The notes beneath the pieces are model-generated. The model was not told the origin of the DNA. It saw only the letters and a list, made by a program, of their open reading frames with translations, and searched no databases. A DNA stretch of 57,352 nucleotides. It comes from an uncultured Campylobacter sp. (GTDB lineage: Bacteria; Campylobacterota; Campylobacteria; Campylobacterales; Campylobacteraceae). A program made the position numbers and the translations under genes. The first letter of the stretch is position 1. Every line of letters begins with the position of its first letter. The DNA is taken from the NCBI RefSeq assembly GCF_938041645.1, contig NZ_CALIST010000073.1:1-57352 (forward strand). The letters run 5' to 3'. This document shows, in pieces, positions 16,585 to 24,205 of the stretch.

Positions 16585-17568
16585 TTGATAAGCTACAAAG
16601 ACGCTGGTGTCGATATAGACGCGGGAAATGATTTCGTAAACGCGATAAAACCGTTCGTTAAAGCCACGCAAACTCCGCACGTTTTGGGCGGTATCGGCTC
16701 ATTTTCGGGTGCGGTAAGGTTGCCTACTGGCTACAAAAAGCCCGCGATCCTAGGCGCCACCGACGGCGTGGGCACAAAACTGCGACTTGCGATCGACGCG
16801 CACAAATTTGACGGCATCGGCCAGGACCTCGTCGCGATGTGCGTGAACGACCTCATCTGCAACTTCGCCGAGCCGCTGTTTTTCCTCGACTACTACGCGA
16901 CGGCGAAACTCGAGATCGCGGATGCCAAAGAGGTCGTAAAAAGCATCGCCGAGGGCTGCAAGCTCGCCCGCTGTGCACTGATCGGCGGCGAAACGGCAGA
17001 GATGCCCTCGATGTATGAGAAAGGCGACTTCGACCTTGCAGGCTTTGCCGTGGGCATCGCCGAGGAGGACGAGATCGACCGTAGCAAGTTCGTCCGCGAG
17101 GGCGACGTGCTCATCGCGCTTCCTAGCAGCGGCTTGCACTCAAACGGCTTCTCGCTCGCGCGCAAAGTGATCGCCGAGCTAGGGCTGAAATTTGACGAGA
17201 AAATCGGCGGTCGCGCGCTCATCGACGTGCTTTTGGAGCCGACCAGGATTTACGTCGGAGACTTTTTAAATTTAAAAAACAAGATCCACGCGCTCGCGCA
17301 CATCACGGGCGGCGGCATCGTGGAAAATCTACCGCGCGTATTTCCAGAGGGGCTGGGCGCAAAGATCGAGCATACCGCGATCCGCACGCCTGAAATCTTT
17401 AAAATCATCGCGCAAAAGGTCGAGCCGGCCGAAATGATGAGGACATTTAACATGGGCGTAGGCATGATCGTCGTAGCGCCGAAGCAAAACGCTGACTTCG
17501 TACTAGCAAATACCGACGGCTACGTCATCGGCGAGGTCGTAAAAGGCAGAGGCGTGCAGCTCGCGTAA
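16585..17568 (+). CDS. purM: phosphoribosylformylglycinamidine cyclo-ligase
   Basis: Makes aminoimidazole ribonucleotide (AIR) from FGAM with ATP in purine synthesis. At 327 residues it has the PurM signatures GATDGVGTKL near residue 55, AMCVNDLICNFAEPLFFLDY around residue 93, GGETAEMP and GLHSNGFSL. It starts with TTG at 16585, eight bases after GGAGG. It is divergent from coaE, with the two sharing a 73-base gap. A hairpin terminator follows at 17574. Confidence 0.97.
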   Translation: MISYKDAGVDIDAGNDFVNAIKPFVKATQTPHVLGGIGSFSGAVRLPTGYKKPAILGATDGVGTKLRLAIDAHKFDGIGQDLVAMCVNDLICNFAEPLFFLDYYATAKLEIADAKEVVKSIAEGCKLARCALIGGETAEMPSMYEKGDFDLAGFAVGIAEEDEIDRSKFVREGDVLIALPSSGLHSNGFSLARKVIAELGLKFDEKIGGRALIDVLLEPTRIYVGDFLNLKNKIHALAHITGGGIVENLPRVFPEGLGAKIEHTAIRTPEIFKIIAQKVEPAEMMRTFNMGVGMIVVAPKQNADFVLANTDGYVIGEVVKGRGVQLA

Positions 17569-17573
17569 ATTTG

Positions 17574-17597
17574 AAGCGGTAAAATTTGCCGCTTTTT
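17574..17597 (+). terminator. rho-independent terminator of purM
   Basis: AAGCGGTA (17574-17581) pairs with TGCCGCTT (17587-17594) with one G-T pair, around a five-base loop. The T-run continues to 17597. It starts six bases after the purM stop. It also overlaps the only possible non-ATG start of the next open frame. Confidence 0.75.
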
Positions 17598-17972
17598 GCC
17601 AAGGCAGAGTTTATATTTAGACTAAATTTTAAAGCAGGTATTGCAACCGCTTCCAAAAACAGCGCCGAGAATTATTATATGATAGGCCTAGCGGACGATA
17701 AGTATGACTATAAAAACTATCTGCCTTTCCAAAGACCGATCAAGCTCGGACGGTACGAGGACGCAGACGCACCGCATAACGGCTTATACGCCGAGTGCAA
17801 CGGCGACGTATGTTATAACGGCTGCAAAGCATTGAAAATCACTAGCGAGCTTATTGTTTTTGAAGTCCAAGGCAGCGTCATCGCCGTAGATGTTCGCGGC
17901 GTTAAAATTCCCAAACGCTTCGTTCAGTATTGTAAAGAAATTTTCGGCGATCTACTTAGCATCGAGGGGTAA
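17586..17972 (+). CDS. Imm10-like immunity protein, 5' end doubtful
   Basis: The open frame runs from TTG 17586 (128 residues), but the first ATG is at 17679. The pattern MIGLADDKYDYKNYLPFQR, then GLYAECNGDVCYNGCKALKI, matches my recollection of the Imm10 family of polymorphic-toxin immunity proteins (GLADxxxxxxNYLLLQR...YxExxxxxxxGYGGI). The matching region seems to begin a few residues before the ATG. The TTG, however, lies within the purM terminator and has no Shine-Dalgarno sequence, so the gene may be 5'-truncated or use an unusual start. No toxin gene is nearby, so it is an orphan. Function is inferred from pattern only. Confidence 0.5.
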   Translation: MPLFAKAEFIFRLNFKAGIATASKNSAENYYMIGLADDKYDYKNYLPFQRPIKLGRYEDADAPHNGLYAECNGDVCYNGCKALKITSELIVFEVQGSVIAVDVRGVKIPKRFVQYCKEIFGDLLSIEG

Positions 17973-18437
17973 ATTTAAATACGCAGCGGCACGTAAAAGC
18001 AAATTTCGCAATCACAAATATAAAGCCGAGATTCAAATTTAACGAGCGAATTTTTAGATAGCGCGAGATAAGAGCGTTTAAGCAAAGCCATTAAACGCGA
18101 TAAAACTTCGCGCCGGAGTAAAATTTATTGCAAGATTTGCGTATCAAATTCGGTACAAGTATTATGTGGCAAAATTTACTCTTCCAAACATAGCTAAATT
18201 TCACGCTCGATCCGCAGTCGTCTGAGCTTTAAATTTAGGCGCACCGCTTGTCGCCGCCGCCCTCTCACAGCGAGCCTCGCGGACTTTTAAGGGATACAAG
18301 ACGATCATCTCGCTATCTGCGCTGCCGCTTGTTTTTTAGAAATATCAATCTCTAGCGCACCCACACTGCCGCCTGCCTTTTCGGAAAAGGGCGATCGCTC
18401 ACCCCTTCGGTTTAAATTTTATCTATGGACTCGCGGC
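17973..18437. other. intergenic region between the Imm10-like gene and the alcohol dehydrogenase
   Basis: No gene is supported over 465 bases. On the minus strand a short frame at about 18315-18400 reads like coding sequence (VGALEIDISKKQAAAQIAR) but has neither start nor context. It could be a remnant. Confidence 0.4.
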
Positions 18438-19583
18438 TTATTTTGCAAAATCTAAAATTTTAGCGATATTTTCGCGGCTGTAAAGCTTCGCCATATTCCA
18501 CGCTTTGGCGTTTGTCGCGGCTACGTCTATGACCTCGTCTAGCACCTTGCCTTCGATGCCAAGCTGTGCCAGGCTAGTCGGCGTGCCGATCTTATCAAAC
18601 CACGCCTTAAGCGCCAGGGTGCCTTCATCCGCGCTTTTAAGGCCGAAAATTTCACGCGCGAAACGCTCAAACGCGCTTAAATTCCTATCCTTATACCACC
18701 TCATCCACGCAGGCATTACCACGCTAAGACCGGCTCCGTGCGCGCAGTCCACGACCGCGCTCATCGCATGCTCAATCATATGATTCGGATAGCCGAAGCC
18801 ACCCACGCCCACGTAGGTTAGTCCGTTTAGCGCCATCGTTGCGGCCCACGCAAACTCGGCGCGCGCATCGTAATCGCTCGGATCTGCGAGCAGGATTTCA
18901 GTCGTGCGGATGACGGTTTTGATGTTGGCTTCGATATAGGCTCGTACGATGCCCGGGTGGACGCTAGCGGTAAAATACCCCTCGATGCTGTGCGCGATGA
19001 TGTCACTCGCGCTATATACGAGATACTCGCGGCTGACGGTTGCTTGCAGCTGCGGGTTTATGACCGAGACCTTCGGGTATAGACAAGGTGCGTCGATCGC
19101 GTATTTTTGCTTGGTCTGCTCCTTGGTCACCACGCCGCCGCAGTTCATCTCCGAGCCCGTCGCGGCAAGGGTGATGATGTCAAAAATTTTAAGCGCGGCG
19201 CTTGGGCTTTTGCCGATAAAAAAATCCCACACGTTGCCATCGTAGCAGGCGCCCGCGGCTACGGTTTTTGCGGAGTCCAGTACGCTTCCGCCGCCTACAG
19301 CAAGCACGCTATCTGCGCCAAATTCTTTGGCGAGCTTGATTGCTTCGTTTACCTTGCTTAGCACGGGATTTGATTTTATGCCGCCAAGCTGCGTAAATTC
19401 TATACCGCTTGCCTTTAAGCTGCTCTCCACGACGCCCATCAGACCGCTCTTTCGCACGCGCTCGCTGCCGTATAGTACGAGAGCTTTTTTCGCGCCCGCT
19501 TCCTTCATATACTGCCCGATATGCTCCTCTTTACCCTTGCCAAATTCTATCCTCACGGGGTTGCAAAAACTAAAATCTCTCAT
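18438..19583 (-). CDS. iron-containing (group III) alcohol dehydrogenase
   Basis: NAD(P)H-dependent reduction of aldehydes to alcohols in the cytosol, similar to the butanol dehydrogenase/YqhD branch. The product is 381 residues from ATG 19583, chosen for AAAGGAG upstream. The Rossmann-like motif GGGSVLDSAK is near residue 94. The metal ligands are visible as Asp and His in SASDIIAHSIEGYF, and two further His in HMIEHAMSAVVDCAHGAG. It is divergent from a decayed AraC-type gene (19712-20138). This matches the common yqhC-yqhD layout, in which the AraC protein activates the dehydrogenase. Confidence 0.93.
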   Translation of the reverse strand: MRDFSFCNPVRIEFGKGKEEHIGQYMKEAGAKKALVLYGSERVRKSGLMGVVESSLKASGIEFTQLGGIKSNPVLSKVNEAIKLAKEFGADSVLAVGGGSVLDSAKTVAAGACYDGNVWDFFIGKSPSAALKIFDIITLAATGSEMNCGGVVTKEQTKQKYAIDAPCLYPKVSVINPQLQATVSREYLVYSASDIIAHSIEGYFTASVHPGIVRAYIEANIKTVIRTTEILLADPSDYDARAEFAWAATMALNGLTYVGVGGFGYPNHMIEHAMSAVVDCAHGAGLSVVMPAWMRWYKDRNLSAFERFAREIFGLKSADEGTLALKAWFDKIGTPTSLAQLGIEGKVLDEVIDVAATNAKAWNMAKLYSRENIAKILDFAK

Positions 19584-19711
19584 CTTTTCTCCTTTAAATA
19601 AAGTTGCTAAATTATAGCCTTTTTTAAAATTTTGCGGTAGCACGATACTCCAAATTCCTTGCCCAATCGTGCAAATTTAAGTATAGGTCGCGTAAATTTA
19701 AAGGAGCTTAG

Positions 19712-20138
19712 ATGAACAAAGCAGATAAAATTTTAAAAGACGCCGTAAAGATCACCGGCGAGCTGTATCTCGCCCATAGATATGTTCAGACGCCCATGCA
19801 AGCGCTTAGCTTCTACTGCCAAAGCGCGCCCTCGGACTTTCGTGAATATCTACGAACCTAGCGCGTGCTTGTGTCTACGCGACGGCAAAATGATGGAATT
19901 TAGCGGTAAGCAGTATCGCTACGACATGTAAAAATTCCTGCAATACTGCGCCAAGCCCGCTTGATTTTCAAAAGCACATTAGGTTGTAGGAAACTAGATA
20001 TATCTTACAAAACGGCGGCACGAAAGCGTCGTAGGCGGCTTTTGACGTCGGATACGAAAGCTCGTCATAGTTCAGCAGGGAGTACGCGAGGATGTCTGCA
20101 TGCCGCCTAAAGCCCACGCGCAAACATTTCGCGACTAA
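19712..20138 (+). pseudogene. AraC-family regulator (YqhC-like), multiply inactivated
   Basis: Starts at ATG 19712 after AAGGAG. The first part reads as the AraC-type sensor domain (NKADKILKDAVKITGE, then after a frameshift near 19842 NIYEPSACLCLRDGKMMEF and KQYRYDM). A TAA follows where a Tyr codon would fit. From about 19957 the other half continues as a helix-turn-helix tail: DFQKHIRL, amber, ETRYILQNGGTKAS, amber, AAFDVGYESSS, amber, FSREYARM, then a frameshift to MPPKAHAQTFRD. Each amber fits a single change from CAG or GAG. About 100 internal codons are missing. It faces the dehydrogenase it presumably once controlled. Confidence 0.85.
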
Positions 20139-20727
20139 GAACGAGCAAAAATTTAAAGTGATCGGCTTGGGCAAGCTTTGTAAAATTTCAAAATTTCATT
20201 GCGCAATGCAAGCCGAAATAACTGCACAATAAAACAGCATCCGCAACCGACATAAACCGATCGCAAGGTATTGCTTGCTATCAACGAGGCGGCGTCCGCT
20301 ACCGAAACGAGGACTCAGTAGGGGAAAACGCGGTGCAAGAATACAGCCTAAACGTAAGAAGATAGACATAATGCAAGAGATCGCTCCGCCGCAAGAAAAA
20401 TGGATGCGCCCCAGCGATGATTGCCCCCCCCACTCGCTTGCCGCTGCGCTAAAAGTCATTGTTCATCTTCTTGCTAAATTTTATAATTTCAATCGCGTGG
20501 CGTTTTATCACGCAACCCGCATAGGCAAAATCAAGTCAACCGAAATGTTTTAAATAAATTTAAATCAAGCTGGAATAGAAAAAATTTTCTTAAAAATAGC
20601 TATTTTAGTATCATGAAATTTCATAAAAATTTATTTATACTGATAAAAACATAATTTTTAATATACGTCTAATAAGCAAAATAGTAATATTTTTACGATA
20701 TTAAATTTCAGTAAGAAAGGAGAAAAT
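20139..20727. other. intergenic region with a C8 tract
   Basis: No intact gene is supported over 589 bases. An open frame at 20275-20553 has poor protein character. A run of eight C at 20424-20431 is of the type that varies in length in Campylobacter contingency loci. The last 190 bases are AT-rich and probably hold the promoter of the dba-dsbI operon. Part of the region could be further gene remnant, as the regulator next to it is. Confidence 0.45.
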
Positions 20728-20895
20728 ATGGAATTTTTAATGGTTCTGATGTTTTTCGTCGCGGGCCTTTTGTTGTGGTTTAGACCTGAGAAAAAGCGCG
20801 CGGTTATGGGCTTTGGTATCGCAGGCATCGCGATACTCGTCATCATGATGGCATGGGTGAATAAATTTGCCGTCGTGCCTATGGGAAATTTTTAG
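20728..20895 (+). CDS. dba: Dba-like small inner-membrane protein
   Basis: 55 residues from ATG 20728 after AAAGGAG. Two hydrophobic helices (FLMVLMFFVAGLLLWF and MGFGIAGIAILVIMMAW) are separated by RPEKKRAV, predicting a hairpin. Size, topology and position directly upstream of dsbI match Dba, the small protein co-transcribed with dsbI in C. jejuni and needed for DsbI function there. Nine bases separate it from dsbI. The assignment rests on context and shape; the family is too short for motifs. Confidence 0.75.
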   Translation: MEFLMVLMFFVAGLLLWFRPEKKRAVMGFGIAGIAILVIMMAWVNKFAVVPMGNF

Positions 20896-20904
20896 GAGCG
20901 AGTA

Positions 20905-21642
20905 ATGGAAAATCAAAATTTCGCGAACGGCTCCGAAAATTTGCCGAGCTGGGGCGAAGATGAAAAGCGATTTTTCAATCTTTTCGCCCTCGCGGCACTC
21001 GCTCTCATCGCTTTGCCCGTAGGTATCGCATGCCTTGTTTTGGGCTTTGGTATGGGCGATAGTCCCTGCATCATGTGCTGGCACGAGAGATTTTGCATGG
21101 TAGCGATCTCATTCGTGGCTTTGCTGATCGTTAGATACGGATTTGCTGTCAAATACCTAGCCGTAATCCTCTTTTTAGCATGCCTTGGGCTATACGACGG
21201 CTTTTTGCATTACAGCCTAGACGGCACGGGCGGAGGATACCTCGACATAAAGCAGGGCTTCGGGCTTGAAATTTTAGGCGCGCACACGCAGTTTTGGGTC
21301 GTAGTGGTGCATTTTTGCGTCATTATATTTTTGGGCGTGATTTTGCTGCTAGGCAAAAACGTAGGTAAAATAATGCAAAAAAGCGAAGAGGGCGCATACG
21401 GTGCGGTTTTGCCGAGCTTCGCGCTAGGCAAGATAGCCGTGGCAGCCTTTGCGATCATCATGGCTTTTAACTGCGTGCAGGCCTTTATCACCGCAGGCCC
21501 GCCGCCCTATCTAGCCTCTGCGACGCCTTCGCGCATGAGCGTCGATCCGTCAAAGTGGTTTTGGGAGCTTGATCACTGGGAGGAGACCGAAATTGACTTC
21601 CGCGAAAGCTGGAATCCAAAACTACCGAATTTACCGAAGTGA
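20905..21642 (+). CDS. dsbI: DsbI-type disulfide bond formation membrane protein
   Basis: DsbB-family protein that reoxidises periplasmic thiol oxidases by passing electrons to quinone. It is 245 residues with about five membrane helices. The redox pair is Cys55-Cys58 in GDSPCIMCWHERF, the conserved DsbB/DsbI loop-1 motif. The second periplasmic loop has no cysteine pair, as in DsbI and unlike classical DsbB. In C. jejuni DsbI is one long polypeptide ending in a beta-propeller. Here the membrane part stops at 21642 and the propeller is a separate gene. Confidence 0.85.
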   Translation: MENQNFANGSENLPSWGEDEKRFFNLFALAALALIALPVGIACLVLGFGMGDSPCIMCWHERFCMVAISFVALLIVRYGFAVKYLAVILFLACLGLYDGFLHYSLDGTGGGYLDIKQGFGLEILGAHTQFWVVVVHFCVIIFLGVILLLGKNVGKIMQKSEEGAYGAVLPSFALGKIAVAAFAIIMAFNCVQAFITAGPPPYLASATPSRMSVDPSKWFWELDHWEETEIDFRESWNPKLPNLPK

Positions 21643-21650
21643 GGCTGAAG

Positions 21651-22538
21651 ATGAAAAGATTTCTAAATTTAACCCTATTGTGCGCCACACTGGCGTTTGG
21701 CGGCGAGTTTAATCTAAATCCTGCGGATGGCGCAGTGACAAATTTAACGCCTCTACGCAAAAGCGGCGAGATAACGCTAAATTTAAACAACAATAATCCC
21801 GTCACGGGGCTTGACTACGACGCGGCGAGCGGAAGCTTCTTGCTCGGTACGCTAAAATTCGAGCTCTACGAAATGGACGGCGAGCTAAAAACCGTAAAAA
21901 GCTATCTACGAAGCACACCCGATTGGATAATGCAGATGGAAGAAACCGTCGCAGCGAGCTTTTTTAAAGGCTCGGTAGGGCTCATGAGCTATAATAAAAC
22001 CTATGAGTTTTTCAAGCCCGCACCGAACCAAAGCAAAGAGGAAGCAAACAAAGCGTGGCGCTATCTGCACGACGGATATGAAAATTTCACGCTCGATTTC
22101 AAGGACCGCTACTCCACCGTGCGTGCCAAACAGCAGTATATCCTAAGCTGGGATCACTCGGATTTCTACGGCGAGTTTTTCGTCGCTAGCGTGCCGGATA
22201 ATATAAAGCAAAGCTGGAGTATAGCGAGCTTTAGCGATACCGACAATCTGCTCTCGAGCGAGTTTGTACCGAGCTTCGACGAGACTCTCGGCGTAAAGGA
22301 CGGCAGGGATATAAACGACTACTACGTCACGGGTATGGATGCGCAAGGCGAGTTTGTTTATCTGCTCTCGAAGCAATACTCAAGCATCCTAAAGCTCGAT
22401 CCGCGCAGCAGAAAGATCGTGGAGGTTTATAGCTTTGAAGGCGCAAACGACGCGCATGCGCTAGCTATCAAGGATGGAAAATTTTACGTCGCGACGAGAG
22501 AAAACGGAACGAATAAAATTTTCGTTTTTGAGAGGTGA
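21651..22538 (+). CDS. periplasmic beta-propeller protein, DsbI C-terminal domain as a separate gene
   Basis: 295 residues from ATG 21651, preceded by GAGG within the end of the dsbI region. It begins with its own signal peptide (MKRFLNLTLLCATLAFGG). The body has the repeated strand pattern of the ASST-like propeller fused to DsbI in other Campylobacter and Helicobacter (GLDYDAASGSFLLGTLKFEL; VTGMDAQGEFVYLLSKQYSS; HALAIKDGKFYVATRENG). An in-frame GTG at 21639 would overlap dsbI by four bases but would bury the signal peptide. It likely partners DsbI in the periplasm. Confidence 0.8.
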   Translation: MKRFLNLTLLCATLAFGGEFNLNPADGAVTNLTPLRKSGEITLNLNNNNPVTGLDYDAASGSFLLGTLKFELYEMDGELKTVKSYLRSTPDWIMQMEETVAASFFKGSVGLMSYNKTYEFFKPAPNQSKEEANKAWRYLHDGYENFTLDFKDRYSTVRAKQQYILSWDHSDFYGEFFVASVPDNIKQSWSIASFSDTDNLLSSEFVPSFDETLGVKDGRDINDYYVTGMDAQGEFVYLLSKQYSSILKLDPRSRKIVEVYSFEGANDAHALAIKDGKFYVATRENGTNKIFVFER

Positions 22539-22569
22539 AATTTAAGCCGTCTTTTGGCGGCTTAAATTT
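22538..22569 (+). terminator. AAATTT-armed hairpin terminator after the dsbI operon
   Basis: AAATTTAAGCCGTC (22538-22551) pairs with GGCGGCTTAAATTT (22556-22569) around TTTT, a 14-base stem with one G-U pair. It begins at the last base of the propeller stop codon. Both arms carry the hexamer AAATTT. Confidence 0.75.
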
Positions 22570-22678
22570 AATTGACTTAAACGCAAATTCCACATCTAAA
22601 ATTATAAAATTTTGATTAAACATTGACTTCTAAAAAAATACATTAGTGCCGCTAAATTCCAGCGTCATTATATATGGA

Positions 22679-22886
22679 TTATAAGTGCTGTGAAATTTTA
22701 AAGCTGCGAACGCCCAATATCGGCACGGCGATGCCCTCTCTTGTGACCGCATCGCCGTGCTCGGTCTGCGTAAAATAAGCAAGAACGTCCCCGTTCGCAA
22801 GCCCGTGCTCATCCAGATAGCGCGCGAGCAGCGCGAGGACCCTTTATCGCGAAGCCGCCCAGCTCGGAGAAAATTTGCCTCTTCAT
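22679..22886 (-). pseudogene. small gene with a +1 G frameshift
   Basis: From ATG 22886 the frame reads MKRQIFSELGGFAIK and then goes out of register in GGG. Reading on after removal of one G gives VLALLARYLDEHGLANGDV, then AYFTQTEHGDAVTREGIAVP and a stop at 22679, 68 residues in all. The two halves look like one soluble protein. I do not recognise the family. The lesion is a single-base change in a three-base G-run, so sequencing error or phase variation cannot be excluded. Confidence 0.5.
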
Positions 22887-22987
22887 TCGCGCCTTTCTTT
22901 AATCGCCGTGCGCAGAATTTTACCGCTCATTTGCCCTCTCTTTGTTTTTGTTTCACAGCGCCGATGAAATTTTATCGCCGTACTCTC

Positions 22988-23033
22988 GGCAGGCTAAATT
23001 TATCACAGTGCCCGCGGCAGGCTAAAATTTATC
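22988..23033. repeat. two-copy direct repeat centred on AAATTT
   Basis: GGCAGGCTAAATTTATC at 22988-23004 recurs as GGCAGGCTAAAATTTATC at 23016-23033, a 28-base period. It is a simple non-coding example of the repeat units seen inside genes elsewhere in this window. Confidence 0.65.
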
Positions 23034-23083
23034 TCTGCAGTCGCGCCGAGAATGAAATTTAAACCCCCATTTCACGCTCAAAT

Positions 23084-23974
23084 TTACAGCCCGCGGTTTT
23101 TGCCGTCCATGCCTTGGCACTTATCTACGAGCCAGCGCCCGTCCTTGCGCACTAGCAGGAAGCGGCGCGCAAAGCCGTGTTCGTCCTTGGCGTAGATGTA
23201 AATTTTATTTTTGCTCTCGCATTCGGCGTCCGTTAGCTCGTACCCGCCGTAGGTGCCGCCCTCCATCATTGAAAATGAGATGCCCTCGGGGCGGAAGCCG
23301 CTGCGCCTAACGGGCGTGCAGTAGCGTGCAAAGAGCTCGTCGCATCTGCGCTGCACCTCGCCGTCATTCGCGTCATCAATTCGCGATGTGGCGAATTTCT
23401 CCCACTCGCTCATCGCCGCGAAAAATTCTAAAAGCGCACTCCGCGCCGCCGCCAGGTCATCTGGATCAAGCTTCTTTTTACTCTTTGCGGCGTCTCTTTG
23501 CGCCTGCTCAAACTCCGCAATCTGCTCCTTGCTAAACTGCCCGCCGCCAAGATAAAACTGGATTTTCGTATCCGCCGCGGCTAGCAGCCCCGCAAAGCTC
23601 ACGCGTGAATTGACCAGGCGCAGCGATTTTAGCTTTGGGATTTGCACGATCGCTTTTAGCCCCTCGTCCATGATGCTGACGTTTTCGATACCGATGTGCT
23701 CAAGCTTGGCGTGCCTCGCAAAATATCTAAAGCCCTCGCCGCTTATCTTATCGCTATCTTGTAAAAACAGATACGCAAGCTTCGGCAGCGTGGCTAGATG
23801 CTGCAGCGCCGCGTCCGTGATAGCCGTGGCTATAAAGCCCATATTTACGAGGCTTTTTACCTCACAGATGCGGCGCACCATCTCATCGGTGAGTGCTACG
23901 TTTTCGTAGTGATGGCCTTTGCAGTAGCGCTCGCTAACGGCATCCAGGGCCTCCTGCATCGTGATCTGCTTCAT
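23084..23974 (-). CDS. leucine-rich-repeat protein with NTF2-like immunity-type C-terminus
   Basis: 296 residues from ATG 23974, preceded by AAAGGATAGGTG. Residues about 20-135 contain leucine-rich repeats of about 23-25 residues (LTDEMVRRICEVKSLVNMGF; LQHLATLPKLAYLFLQDSD; LKAIVQIPKLKSLRLVNS). Residues about 185-290 resemble the NTF2-fold immunity proteins of polymorphic toxin systems, ending RRFLLVRKDGRWLVDKCQGM. There is no signal peptide, so it is cytosolic. No toxin is next to it. I infer protein binding by both halves. The fusion assignment rests on pattern only. Confidence 0.6.
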   Translation of the reverse strand: MKQITMQEALDAVSERYCKGHHYENVALTDEMVRRICEVKSLVNMGFIATAITDAALQHLATLPKLAYLFLQDSDKISGEGFRYFARHAKLEHIGIENVSIMDEGLKAIVQIPKLKSLRLVNSRVSFAGLLAAADTKIQFYLGGGQFSKEQIAEFEQAQRDAAKSKKKLDPDDLAAARSALLEFFAAMSEWEKFATSRIDDANDGEVQRRCDELFARYCTPVRRSGFRPEGISFSMMEGGTYGGYELTDAECESKNKIYIYAKDEHGFARRFLLVRKDGRWLVDKCQGMDGKNRGL

Positions 23975-24154
23975 CACCTATCCTTTAAATTTGATTTTAA
24001 AATTTTAGTGAAATTTTACGATTTGCGCAAGCGCTTAAATTTACGCGCGGATTTGCACGCGCAGCAAAATTAAATTTTGCGATAATAGCGCGGTTGAAAT
24101 ATACTTTCATCGTTGAAATTCGGCACAGAATTTCGGCAACACTTTTTAAATTTA

Positions 24155-24178
24155 GCTCGCCGCGTAAGGTGGGCGAGC
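24155..24178 (-). terminator. probable terminator after hisIE
   Basis: GCTCGCC (24155-24161) and GGCGAGC (24172-24178) form a GC-rich seven-base stem 28 bases past the hisIE stop. On the minus strand it is followed by TAAATTTAAAAAG. The tail is not a clean U-run, so efficiency is uncertain. Confidence 0.5.
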
Positions 24179-24205
24179 GGCGCCTTTGCGATTAAATTTT
24201 ACGCG

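Noticed and set aside
18315..18400. Short minus-strand coding-like stretch downstream of the alcohol dehydrogenase
   Set aside because: Too short and without a start; could be chance.
20275..20553. 92-codon plus-strand open frame spanning the C8 tract
   Set aside because: Arg/Lys/Pro-rich with no family resemblance and no ribosome binding site; surrounded by gene remnants. I kept only the homopolymer as an observation.
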